From NCBI RefSeq assembly GCF_001298525.1, contig NZ_CP012678.1:558001-622000 (forward strand): a stretch of DNA of 64,000 nucleotides, in the 5' to 3' direction. This stretch comes from Psychrobacter urativorans. Its GTDB lineage: Bacteria > Pseudomonadota > Gammaproteobacteria > Pseudomonadales > Moraxellaceae. Shown here piece by piece: positions 1 to 9,100 of this stretch (positions are counted from its first letter, which is position 1; each line of letters opens with the position of its first letter). The translations under genes and the position numbers were made by a program. Under the pieces are notes generated by a model that saw only the letters and a program-made list of their open reading frames with translations, ran no database searches and was not told the DNA's origin.

Positions 1-405
1 ATCATTGAAGAAATAGCTGATTTCACGTGCCGCTGATTCGGCTGAATCTGAACCATGAACTGCATTTTCATCGATGCTGCTCGCAAAATCTGCACGGATA
101 GTGCCTTCAGCCGCGTCTTTGGGGTTGGTTGCACCCATAATATCGCGATGCTTAGCGATAGCATTTTCGCCTTCTAATACTGATACCAATACTGGACCTG
201 AAGTCATAAATGATACTAAGTCATTGTAAAATGGACGCTCAGCATGCTCAGCATAGAAACCACCGGCTTTTTTATCATCAAGTTGTTGCATTTTAGCTGC
301 AACGATTTTTAGACCCGCTTGTTCAAAACGGTCATAGATAGCGCCGATGTGATTGCCAGCAACAGCGTCAGGTTTGATGATAGATAGCGTGCGTTCGATA
401 GCCAT
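1..405 (-). CDS. ndk: Nucleoside diphosphate kinase (3' end cut by window edge)
   Basis: Transfers the gamma-phosphate between nucleoside tri- and diphosphates through a phosphohistidine and so balances the NTP and dNTP pools in the cytoplasm. I translated 135 residues from the ATG at 405. They contain the nucleotide-binding lysine in the motif IKPD (K11) and the active-site histidine in NAVHGSDS (H117), the family hallmark. The reading frame is open at base 1. The family is about 141-143 residues long, so only some 6-8 C-terminal residues are missing. The ribosome binding site is an AGGAG-like stretch just upstream of the ATG. Confidence 0.96.
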   Translation of the reverse strand, partial: MAIERTLSIIKPDAVAGNHIGAIYDRFEQAGLKIVAAKMQQLDDKKAGGFYAEHAERPFYNDLVSFMTSGPVLVSVLEGENAIAKHRDIMGATNPKDAAEGTIRADFASSIDENAVHGSDSAESAAREISYFFND

Positions 406-681
406 GAAAAGCTCCTAATAAGGTAAAGGTAAAAAAGGAAGTCTATATTATCTATGACCACAACACTTAGCAGGTTTCTAGTTGATTTACCAAGCGCGTG
501 ATTGTTGTCTATTATAATGATTAAGGCTGTAAATGATAGGGGCAATTATCGCAACTGCTAAGAAAATCATAATTTAAGACAGCATAAAAACGGGAAACAA
601 GGCGGAAAACCTTTGTTGTCACCTGTTATTTTAATTAAACAGACAACCGTCAAAACATCAGTACTCTCTGTCTGCTTTCAT

Positions 682-1098
682 TTACTCTTCCAAACGACTG
701 TCGCGACAGCTGCCAGCAGTACATTCACGCACGCGCTCATTTAGGAAGTTCACGCGCTGCGTGGTAGTACGCGTCGCACAGTTCATATTTACAAAGAAAC
801 CTTCACCATTATGATAGCTACAACGCTCATCGCGGTCACGTATCCAAGCCAATTGCCCACGTTTGAGTTTAGATTTTTGCGTACTATTTAGGACTTTATT
901 TAGCTTAGTATAAGAATTATTAAGCTCTTTATCAGCTTCTAAATATACTTTGGTTAAACAATACAGTCCGTCAAAATCATTAACAGGTTTATTGCAGTTT
1001 TGAGCACCCCAAGAGAGCATCGGCAACATAAAAGCCGCGGAAGTCAGCAGTGCCAAAGATGAGTTGCGCAGAGAACGCTTAATAATAGGGGTTGTCAT
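682..1098 (-). CDS. Secreted LprI/DUF1311-like protein
   Basis: A 138-residue protein with an N-terminal signal peptide: basic residues, then a hydrophobic stretch at about 14-28, with likely cleavage after SWGA. The mature part has the DUF1311/LprI pattern: paired cysteines early (CNKP, YCLTKVY), a helical segment with LNNSYTKLNKVL, then QLAWIRDRDERC and further cysteines near CATRTT and CTAGSC. In other bacteria this fold includes lysozyme-inhibitor-like periplasmic proteins. Inhibition of lysozyme is a family-level possibility and not shown here. A terminator separates it from purA, so it is probably its own transcription unit. Confidence 0.7.
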   Translation of the reverse strand: MTTPIIKRSLRNSSLALLTSAAFMLPMLSWGAQNCNKPVNDFDGLYCLTKVYLEADKELNNSYTKLNKVLNSTQKSKLKRGQLAWIRDRDERCSYHNGEGFFVNMNCATRTTTQRVNFLNERVRECTAGSCRDSRLEE

Positions 1099-1272
1099 AG
1101 TGTTTTCCTCTTAACGTCTTATTGGTGACATTATTTTTACAACGTTATATTTTCTTAAGAAAAAATCATACTACTCAACCCTATTTTAGCCCGATTTATC
1201 TCAAATTATCTTAAAGTTATGTAATTAAAAACTAAACAATCATTGGTTGTTTTTATGAAAACATCAGGAATA

Positions 1273-1310
1273 AAAAAATCCCAATGCTCGGCACTGGGAT
1301 TTTTTTATTT
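1273..1310. terminator. Bidirectional-looking intrinsic terminator after purA
   Basis: A stem of about 12 bp with one A-C mismatch (AAATCCCAATGC pairing with GCACTGGGATTT) and a 3-base loop, flanked by A and T runs on both sides. It lies just past the purA stop on the minus strand and ends the purA transcript before the LprI-like gene. Confidence 0.85.
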
Positions 1311-1343
1311 AAACATCACAAGCTATATTATTTAGCTAGTAAA

Positions 1344-2642
<1,299 letters not shown>

Positions 2643-2710
2643 TTACAATGATGTGTGGAAGTGTGTTCGTTAATGATTTACGATTAAAACTTATTGAGCA
2701 TCAAAACTTA

Positions 2711-2785
2711 AATGTAATACTCAAGAATGTAATACTTAAAAATACAGTGCTCAAAAATGCGAGCTTCAAAAATATAATACTCAAG
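2711..2785. repeat. Degenerate 15-bp tandem repeat, five units, between hisZ and purA
   Basis: Five consecutive 15-base units begin at 2711, 2726, 2741, 2756 and 2771: AATGTAATACTCAAG, AATGTAATACTTAAA, AATACAGTGCTCAAA, AATGCGAGCTTCAAA and AATATAATACTCAAG. All begin with AAT and most end in TCAAA or TCAAG; phase is kept without a gap. The array ends 11 bp short of the hisZ stop codon and lies in the purA 5' region. I see no long open frame through it. Confidence 0.85.
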
Positions 2786-2796
2786 CTATACGCTGA

Positions 2797-4086
2797 TTAA
2801 ACAGCGATTAACTGCCATTCATTATTCTGTAAATTGAAACGATGCGTGATGTCTGTTGGACAATCATGCGCATCTAACGGCATCGTGACGCGATAACCTT
2901 GCTCACGCAAACCATCGACTTGTTGCGCTAATGCTTGTTGTTGCGCATCATCAGCATTACTCATAGCAGTGTAATCAACGATAACTACCATCGGCGTATC
3001 CAGTTGTGTATGCGCCAGCAAACGGCTGACATCCATACTAAAACCAGTTGCCGCACGTGGTTGTTGCTTATTGCTATAATTGGCATTTTGTAAACCGTCA
3101 AAACGCCCGCCGCGAACCAATGGTTGGGTTTCACTATTCATATAACCATTAAACACAATGCCCGTATGATAGTGATAACCTGATAACTCGGTCACATCGA
3201 TACTCACTTGACATTGCCAATGGTCTTGTAGATGCGTCTTTAAACGTTGCAATTCATCGACCGCTTCTGCAATTTTGCTGTCTTGCTGAGCCTCGATTGA
3301 TAGCTTGGTCAATAACGTCGCCATATCATGCCCAAAACGAGCCAATGCATAAAAATCATCGCCCATTGATAATGATTGGCAGACACGTTTTAGCTCAGGC
3401 AAATTCTTATTCGCATACAGATGCATCAGCTGTTCCGTATCATTATCAGATAACTGCGCTAATACGGCTAAGCGTTTGAATATTGCCACGTGACCCAAGT
3501 CAATATGTAATGCGGCGCTCATGTTTAAGCTATTTATCATACTAAACAGGATATCTATTAACTCAATATCTGCACTTAACGATTCACAACCAAAAATCTC
3601 CGCGCCTAATTGTAGCGGAATACGTGACCCAAATAAGCCTGAAGGTAACGTATGAATCACATGACCCGCATAGCAATAACGTGCAATACCCTCGCCACCA
3701 TGATGCGCATCAATGCGCAAAATCTGTGGGGTAATATCCGCACGCAGACCCATTAAACGACCTGTGATTTGGTCAATAATTTTAAAAGTCTGGCGTTTTA
3801 AGTCCTCTGAAGCTTCACTCAGTAAAGACTCCGTAAACTCAATCATCGGTGGGCATACCAACTGATAACCATGTGTAATCAGTTGCTGGGTGAGCTGATA
3901 ACGGAGCACTTCTTGCTTTTGCGCGTCTTCAAACAAAACATCAGCGACCCCATCAGGCAGCAGCCAGCTATTGGCAACGTCGCTGGCAACGTTACTGAGA
4001 TAAGGTAGGCGATTGCTAACAGCAGCGCTATCAGAATTTGTCGAGCTTAGCAGAGCAGGTACAGCAGAATCAGAACTGGCAGACAC
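2797..4086 (-). CDS. hisZ: ATP phosphoribosyltransferase regulatory subunit HisZ
   Basis: A histidyl-tRNA-synthetase-like protein that lacks synthetase activity and forms a hetero-octamer with short-form HisG to start histidine synthesis. It has 429 residues, of which about the first 40 are a Ser/Ala/Asn-rich extension before the class II synthetase-like core (WLLPDGVADVLFEDA). Further on it shows QLGAEIFG, the motif-2-like region LRADITPQILRID, and GGRFDGL near the C-terminus. The start codon is GTG at 4086, supported by AAGGA six bases upstream. The HisG partner is not in this window. The gene could be misread as hisS, but it lacks an anticodon-binding domain and sits next to purA. Confidence 0.9.
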   Translation of the reverse strand: MSASSDSAVPALLSSTNSDSAAVSNRLPYLSNVASDVANSWLLPDGVADVLFEDAQKQEVLRYQLTQQLITHGYQLVCPPMIEFTESLLSEASEDLKRQTFKIIDQITGRLMGLRADITPQILRIDAHHGGEGIARYCYAGHVIHTLPSGLFGSRIPLQLGAEIFGCESLSADIELIDILFSMINSLNMSAALHIDLGHVAIFKRLAVLAQLSDNDTEQLMHLYANKNLPELKRVCQSLSMGDDFYALARFGHDMATLLTKLSIEAQQDSKIAEAVDELQRLKTHLQDHWQCQVSIDVTELSGYHYHTGIVFNGYMNSETQPLVRGGRFDGLQNANYSNKQQPRAATGFSMDVSRLLAHTQLDTPMVVIVDYTAMSNADDAQQQALAQQVDGLREQGYRVTMPLDAHDCPTDITHRFNLQNNEWQLIAV

Positions 4087-4705
4087 AATAAATCCTTGTT
4101 TGGTATAGCGCTTACCAAAAAACGCGATATTATAAGGGCATGTTTATCATCAAATCAATAACACACATTTTGTATTTTTAGCGCACAACATCATTAGCCC
4201 AATTTTTCTAAAAAAACTAGGTAACATCAAATTAGCAAGTAATAAGTACCCGTTAAGATGATAAAACGATGATATTCATGTGATAAATATTTAAGGCGCT
4301 TTACGTCTAAGTTTAGCATAACTGCTAAGTTTCGCCTAGTCACAATTGGTTCTAATCCTTAACTGAATCGTTATTAATTTTCACTACCACTAATCTATAT
4401 CTGTATTAATATTTTGATATTACCAACACCATTAGTGAGGTTTATAAAGCAGTCAATAAACGGTTGCGAGCCTACTGGGAATATCTTTTAGCGGTGATTA
4501 GTAGCGTTATTTGCATGGCATGTTTACGCCAGACTCATGTTACACTAGCCCAGTTTTTGATTAGTTAACCACTTAAGCTCCTAATTTTTCAGCTACTATT
4601 TTCTTGAGCAATTAATTTGCTAAGCCATTAATTTCCTGAGTCATTGATTGATAGTAAATCATCCTCTGTATACTCTTTATTTTCATTATTCGTCTCGGAG
4701 ACCTT
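4087..4705. other. Divergent intergenic region between hisZ and the DUF2237 gene
   Basis: 619 bp without a convincing gene. Short open frames here have no family signature. It must contain the promoters of both divergent genes, but I found no confident -35/-10 pair. Its right part (4572-4650) holds a degenerate tandem repeat, listed separately. Confidence 0.5.
4572..4650. repeat. Degenerate 16-bp tandem repeat, about five units
   Basis: Units CTTAAGCTCCTAATTT (4572), TTCAGCTACTATTTT (4588, 15 bases), CTTGAGCAATTAATTT (4603), GCTAAGCCATTAATTT (4619) and CCTGAGTCATTGATTG (4635). The consensus is close to CTTAAGCnATTAATTT. It lies about 55-130 bp before the DUF2237 start codon, so it may overlap the promoter or 5' leader. 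Confidence 0.65.
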
Positions 4706-5095
4706 ATGTCATCTGATTATCATCCCAATCCTGCCATCAATGGAACCAACGTACTCGGTACTGAGCTTGCCAGCTGCTGCTTTGACCCTATTACCGGCTA
4801 TTATCGTAATGGCTTTTGTCATACTGGCAACCATGACGTTGGACAACATACCGTTTGCGTCAAAATGACCAGCGAATTTTTAAACTTTTCATCCAGTCGT
4901 GGCAACGATTTAATCACCCCACTGCCTGAATACAACTTCCCCGGTCTAAAACCCGGTGATTATTGGTGTATTTGTGCGCTACGCTGGGTTGAAGCGTTAG
5001 ACTTCGATGTTGCGCCACCTATTAAGCTGACCGCCTGCCACGAAAGTCTATTAACGCTGGTGGATATGGAAACTTTAAAACGCTTTGCATTGTAA
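4706..5095 (+). CDS. DUF2237 family protein
   Basis: A 129-residue soluble protein matching the DUF2237 signature throughout: NVLGTELASC, DPITGYYRNGFC, GNDLITPLPEYNFPGLKPGDYWCICALRW, then a C-terminal TACHESLLTLV segment. Cysteines and the WC-C-RW motif are conserved in the family, whose biochemical function is unknown to me. The start ATG has a CGGAG ribosome binding site. No partner gene is suggested by context, because corA starts about 190 bp further on. Confidence 0.88.
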   Translation: MSSDYHPNPAINGTNVLGTELASCCFDPITGYYRNGFCHTGNHDVGQHTVCVKMTSEFLNFSSSRGNDLITPLPEYNFPGLKPGDYWCICALRWVEALDFDVAPPIKLTACHESLLTLVDMETLKRFAL

Positions 5096-5122
5096 GGCAT
5101 AGCGTTTTCTGACTGCCTATGC

Positions 5123-5176
5123 TTTGCAAGATAACTGTATTTTGAAAGATACCTGTTCTTTGCAAGCAAATGATTA
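5123..5176. repeat. Degenerate 18-bp tandem repeat, three units
   Basis: Units TTTGCAAGATAACTGTAT (5123), TTTGAAAGATACCTGTTC (5141) and TTTGCAAGCAAATGATTA (5159) follow each other in phase, starting 28 bp after the DUF2237 stop codon. The first two units share 14 of 18 bases, and the third shares mainly the first eight. Confidence 0.6.
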
Positions 5177-5288
5177 ACTATAGGTTTAGCACGCTTAATG
5201 ATTCATCAATAGGCAATTTTTTCAACAACGATTGGCTAATTACTATATTTTTTATATCTGTATTTTTATTTATATTAAGGAGGCGTGA

Positions 5289-6500
5289 ATGAGCCGCGAT
5301 GAAATGCCGTCAACGAAAATAACGACTCGTATCACACCTGAATCTAATCTTGAACATGCTTATTCTGATGTGGAAGAGGACCGCTCATATCTCGATTATG
5401 ATAGCTATATCTACGGCGATGCCGATGCGACGCTTGAAGATACGCTCGAGACCATGACTGTTTATGATCCTGACTCCGAACGCTATGAAGATATCGATGT
5501 AACAAACGCTGATGAAATAGTCAATTGCTATGCCTACTCACGTAAAACAGGTGAGCAACTGGAACAATTGCCACTGAGTGATGTTAGTAAAGCCTTAACG
5601 AATAGCGGACAGTTTATTTGGCTGGGTCTGTATGAACCCAGTTTAAAAACCATTGCAAAAGTGCAAAATGCCTTTGATTTGCACGAGCTGGCGATTGAAG
5701 ATGCCTTTGCTGACCATCAGCGCGCTAAGGTTGAGAACTATGACAACGATACGATATTTGTGGTGATACGTACCGCCAAGCTTGAAGATAATGTGATTCG
5801 TTATGGCACGACAGCAATATTTATGGGTAAAAATTATCTGATTACCATTCGTAATGGACCCTCTAACCCTTATACGCCTGTACGCGACCATTGCAACCGT
5901 CGCCCTGAAAAGCTGCGTATGGGACCAATTTTCGTTTTGCACGCCATTCTTGACTTTATTGTCGATAATTATATGCCGGTTACCGACCGTTTAGGCAGCT
6001 ATTTACGTGAACAAGAACGCAATATTTTTACTTATGAATTTAATAAAGAAACGCTAAAGAACTTATATGAATTAAAATCACAATTGGTACATATGCGTGC
6101 CGTTATTTTGCCGGTACAAGACATCTGTAGCTTTTTTATTAATCATAAAAAGAGTGATTTAGTCTCTTCTTTTTCGCAAGCGGCAAAGCCATATTTTCGT
6201 GACGTCAATGACCATTTGCTACACTCTTTAGATGCCATCAATGGGCTGAATGAGATGCTCAGTGTGGTAATGAATACCTATCTAGCGATGGTTAATATGG
6301 GACAGAACGAGGTGGTACGCAAGCTTGCGGCATGGGCAGGTATTTTAGCCGTGCCAACCGCAATCGCGGGTATTTATGGGATGAACTTTGACTTTATGCC
6401 AGAGTTACATTGGAAGTATTCCTATTTAATTATTATGTTATTCATCGGTTCGCTCTGTAGTTATTTATACTATAACTTTAAAAGATTAGGTTGGTTATAA
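5289..6500 (+). CDS. corA: CorA-family magnesium/divalent cation transporter
   Basis: A 403-residue homopentameric inner-membrane channel subunit for Mg2+ and related cations. The N-terminal 330 residues are soluble and acidic, with the long stalk helix (VTDRLGSYLREQERNIFTYEFN onwards). Two membrane segments lie at the C-terminus (about 345-363 and 377-397). The selectivity motif GMN is at residues 364-366, directly after the first segment, as the family requires. A very strong AAGGAGG ribosome binding site lies about five bases before the ATG. The first 70 residues are an Asp/Glu/Tyr-rich extension compared with E. coli CorA. A terminator follows. Confidence 0.93.
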   Translation: MSRDEMPSTKITTRITPESNLEHAYSDVEEDRSYLDYDSYIYGDADATLEDTLETMTVYDPDSERYEDIDVTNADEIVNCYAYSRKTGEQLEQLPLSDVSKALTNSGQFIWLGLYEPSLKTIAKVQNAFDLHELAIEDAFADHQRAKVENYDNDTIFVVIRTAKLEDNVIRYGTTAIFMGKNYLITIRNGPSNPYTPVRDHCNRRPEKLRMGPIFVLHAILDFIVDNYMPVTDRLGSYLREQERNIFTYEFNKETLKNLYELKSQLVHMRAVILPVQDICSFFINHKKSDLVSSFSQAAKPYFRDVNDHLLHSLDAINGLNEMLSVVMNTYLAMVNMGQNEVVRKLAAWAGILAVPTAIAGIYGMNFDFMPELHWKYSYLIIMLFIGSLCSYLYYNFKRLGWL

Positions 6501-6534
6501 CACCTAAAAAATTAAATAAGCATTTTTAGTGCAC

Positions 6535-6568
6535 AAAAAAAAGGGCTTCCAATTGAAGCCCTTTTTTA
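6535..6568. terminator. Bidirectional intrinsic terminator between corA and folD
   Basis: Perfect 9-bp stem AAGGGCTTC / GAAGCCCTT (6541-6549 with 6555-6563), 5-base loop, A run before and T run after. It serves convergent corA (+) and folD (-). Confidence 0.92.
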
Positions 6569-6649
6569 TACTAAATTTTCTTTATTTTATATGATGCTAC
6601 ACACGTTATTTTGAGTCAAAAATAACAGCTTATTGACGGATACCCTAAC

Positions 6650-7576
6650 TTATAAACCTGCTGATTTTTCGGCAGCATCGACAGTTTGACGAATAAGCGT
6701 ATTAATAGTCATGGGTCCAACGCCACCTGGTACTGGCGTATAAGCGCTAGCGATGTTTTCCACACCGCGCATTTCGATATCACCAACGCCACCAGTATCG
6801 GTTGGATGGAAGCCAGCATCAATCACTACTGCCCCTTGTTTTATCCACTCAGATTTAATCAACTCAGGCACACCCACCGCCCCAACAATAATCTCCGCGC
6901 GTTGTACATGAGCCGCTAAATTTTGCGTTTTTGAATGACAAATAGTGACGGTACAATTGGCATTCAACAGCATTTGTGCCATAGGCTTGCCCAAAATAGC
7001 GCTACGTCCTACCACTACGGCTTCTTTACCCGCCAATTCAATATTATTATGGTGTAATAGATGCATGATACCCTGCGGCGTACACGAACCGAATGCAGAC
7101 TCTTGCATACTCATACGACCAAAACCTAAGCAAGTCACGCCATCGACGTCTTTTTCAAGTTTAATCTGTTCAAAACAAGCGCGCTCATCGATTTGGGCAG
7201 GCACAGGATGCTGTAACAAAATACCGTGCACATCTTGGCTATTATTCAGCTCATCTATCTTAGCCATCAACTCTTCAGTTGTGGTATTACTCGGCATTTC
7301 CACGCGAATAGAATCCATACCGACTCGTTTACAAGCGTTGCCTTTCATACGCACATAGGTGGCAGAGGCAGGATCTTCACCGACCAGTATCGTCGCTAAA
7401 ATTGGCGTGCGTCCAGTTTTGGCTTTAATAGCATCAACACGAAGGCGCAGTGCGGTCTCTATTTCTCCAGCAAGTGCTTTGCCATCGAGCAATGTGGCAG
7501 ACACTTGAGCAGACGACGCGCTAACCTCAGTCGTCTTGGTCTCAGTTGACATGGCATTTGGCGTAGCATTTGACAT
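6650..7576 (-). CDS. folD: Bifunctional methylenetetrahydrofolate dehydrogenase/cyclohydrolase
   Basis: Interconverts 5,10-methylene-, methenyl- and 10-formyl-tetrahydrofolate with NADP, feeding purine, methionine and formyl-Met-tRNA synthesis. It has 308 residues. The catalytic YxxxK pair is Y74/K78. Family signatures include [22 protein letters not shown], the Rossmann motif [17 protein letters not shown], and the C-terminal [15 protein letters not shown]. The first 25 or so residues are a Thr/Ser-rich extension over E. coli FolD. The ATG at 7576 is supported by GGAG six bases upstream; internal ATG codons within the extension are alternatives. Confidence 0.96.
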   Translation of the reverse strand: MSNATPNAMSTETKTTEVSASSAQVSATLLDGKALAGEIETALRLRVDAIKAKTGRTPILATILVGEDPASATYVRMKGNACKRVGMDSIRVEMPSNTTTEELMAKIDELNNSQDVHGILLQHPVPAQIDERACFEQIKLEKDVDGVTCLGFGRMSMQESAFGSCTPQGIMHLLHHNNIELAGKEAVVVGRSAILGKPMAQMLLNANCTVTICHSKTQNLAAHVQRAEIIVGAVGVPELIKSEWIKQGAVVIDAGFHPTDTGGVGDIEMRGVENIASAYTPVPGGVGPMTINTLIRQTVDAAEKSAGL

Positions 7577-7991
7577 AGTAACTCCATCGATTAAGCGATA
7601 AAAGGTAAAGACAACGCGAGCATACTCTCTACACGCCTGCCTTGTACTCGCATTTATAGTTGATTAGCGTTCATAAAAGTAAGTATTTATAAACCTAACA
7701 TCACGCCATAAAACAAGTACTAAATTAAGCATGGTATTGTACCTACCTCGCCCGTAAAAACCTAGTTGTTAACACCTCCTAAATCCAAAATCCTACGCGC
7801 TTTTCTGCTCATAGCTGGAAAATGATAATAAATAGCCTTCTCACGCACAAATTTAAGACTAGCACCCTAATAAATCATCCTCTTTGGTAGTAATCATGAC
7901 CTAAGAACGCTAATAATAATAAATAAAGTAGATTTAGTGAAAAAATAGCTTGTAATTTAAAATATTTTTGCTAATATAGGCGTCCTTGATT
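7577..7991. other. Intergenic region between folD and tRNA-Cys
   Basis: About 415 bp with no gene that I can support. It holds the folD 5' region at its left end and the tRNA-Cys promoter at its right end. The middle is AT-rich and featureless to me. Confidence 0.5.
7950..7977 (+). promoter_or_regulatory. Sigma70-type promoter of tRNA-Cys
   Basis: A -35 box TTGTAA at 7950-7955 and a -10 box TAATAT at 7972-7977, 16 bp apart. A G/C-containing discriminator (AGGCGTCC) follows, as is typical of stringently controlled stable-RNA promoters. Confidence 0.7.
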
Positions 7992-8065
7992 GGCTGGGTG
8001 GCAGAGTGGTCATGCAGCGGACTGCAACTCCGTTAACGCCGGTTCGATTCCGACCCCAGCCTCCA
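7992..8065 (+). tRNA. tRNA-Cys (anticodon GCA)
   Basis: A 74-base cloverleaf with the 3' CCA encoded. The acceptor stem GGCTGGG/CCCAGCC is perfect, the anticodon stem GCGGA/TCCGT encloses CTGCAAC with anticodon GCA, and the T loop is TTCGATT. The T stem GCCGG/CCGAC has one C-A mismatch where E. coli tRNA-Cys is fully paired. Identity follows from the anticodon and the close match to E. coli tRNA-Cys. Confidence 0.95.
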
Positions 8066-8109
8066 ATTATTTCGGTTTAAATTATTTTAAAGTTTTTATT
8101 AATTTTATC

Positions 8110-8137
8110 TTGCATAATAAATAAAAACCTTTATAAT
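8110..8137 (+). promoter_or_regulatory. Sigma70-type promoter of tRNA-Leu(UAA)
   Basis: A -35 box TTGCAT at 8110-8115 and a perfect -10 box TATAAT at 8132-8137, 16 bp apart, with AGCGACC as a GC discriminator. The second tRNA therefore has its own promoter even though it lies close behind tRNA-Cys. Confidence 0.75.
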
Positions 8138-8204
8138 AGCGACCACTATCTAGCAAGTAAATTGCTTATAAAATAGCATTTACTGAACAGATAACACAAG
8201 TTTT

Positions 8205-8290
8205 GCCCGGGTGGTGAAATGGTAGACACAAGGGATTTAAAATCCCTCGCTAGTAATAGCGTGCCGGTTCAAGTCCGGCTCCGGGTACCA
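8205..8290 (+). tRNA. tRNA-Leu (anticodon TAA)
   Basis: An 86-base class II tRNA with a long variable arm and encoded CCA. The acceptor stem is GCCCGGG, the anticodon loop TTTAAAA (anticodon TAA) is closed by GGGA/TCCC, and the T loop is TTCAAGT. It closely resembles E. coli tRNA-Leu(UAA). Confidence 0.97.
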
Positions 8291-8302
8291 TTATAGCAGT
8301 AC

Positions 8303-8345
8303 AAAAAAACACCATTAATAATTTATTATTAACGGTGTTTTTTTG
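8303..8345 (+). terminator. Intrinsic terminator after tRNA-Leu(UAA)
   Basis: ACACC-A-TTAATAA pairs with TTATTAA-C-GGTGT (one A-C mismatch), with a preceding A run and a following run of seven T. Confidence 0.88.
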
Positions 8346-8442
8346 TCTTTATTTTAGTGATATTAAACCAATTATCGGTATTTAATTTATTCTATCAACC
8401 AAGAAAAACGCTTGATAAGTAATCTGAGCGGATAGCCACGCG

Positions 8443-9036
8443 TCAAACTCTTCTTTGCCATTGAAAATATTGCTCATCAGCTATGTTAAGTAATGCTTCA
8501 TCCTCTTTAGTATCGCCATAAGCATATATTTTTTGATACGCATCAATATTGACCAGTGCTCTCACTCGCCTCGCCTTTTCCTTACCTGAGCAATCGGCAT
8601 TATTATATTTACCAGTAAGCGATCCTCTATTCACTTGAAGTTGACTACAAATCAGCTCTACGCCTAGCGCATCGCACCAAGGCTTAAGGTACACCTCTAG
8701 CGAGGCTGACACGACAATTACCCTATCTCCCGCTTCAAGATGCCACTTAATTCTCTCTAGTGCATTTGCTCTAATAACTGTTGTCAAAAATTCTCTGGCA
8801 TAAGTTTTACCAAGTGCTTTGAGTTGCGTGTTAGAAAAGCCTTTTAAACCGACATAAATGATTTGCTGCCGCAATGTAGAGCCAGACAGTATACCGATAC
8901 GGTAGCCTATAATTGAGGGCAAAAGCAGTAAACCTCCCCAATATATTCTTGAGGACGGCACTACTTTTTTTATGAAAGGTGTAAAGGTATCGCAATGGGT
9001 GATGGTGCCATCAAAATCAAATAATGCTAAATTCAT
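8443..9036 (-). CDS. HAD subfamily IB phosphatase
   Basis: A 197-residue haloacid-dehalogenase-type phosphatase. Motif I is LFDFDGTI (D7 nucleophile, D9), motif II is VVSAS, and motif III/IV is YGDTKEDEALL. The helical cap lies between about residues 20 and 90. The arrangement matches the SerB/PgpC-like IB group, which acts on phosphoserine, phosphatidylglycerophosphate and similar small phosphomonoesters. The substrate cannot be told from sequence. A hydrophobic segment (GGLLLLPSIIGYRIGIL) suggests a membrane-associated substrate or a buried cap helix. It is encoded just downstream of the LD-carboxypeptidase gene on the same strand. Confidence 0.8.
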   Translation of the reverse strand: MNLALFDFDGTITHCDTFTPFIKKVVPSSRIYWGGLLLLPSIIGYRIGILSGSTLRQQIIYVGLKGFSNTQLKALGKTYAREFLTTVIRANALERIKWHLEAGDRVIVVSASLEVYLKPWCDALGVELICSQLQVNRGSLTGKYNNADCSGKEKARRVRALVNIDAYQKIYAYGDTKEDEALLNIADEQYFQWQRRV

Positions 9037-9100
9037 AAGTATGCTCTAAGCTATTAATGACTGTTACCCGCCATAATGCAAATTTGGCTGTAATAAAAAC

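Noticed and set aside
4644..4868. Open frame overlapping the start of the DUF2237 gene
   Set aside because: It is in another frame of a gene with a complete family signature and its own ribosome binding site.
8205..8345. tRNA genes as a prophage attachment site
   Set aside because: No integrase gene and no repeat of a tRNA 3' end in the window.
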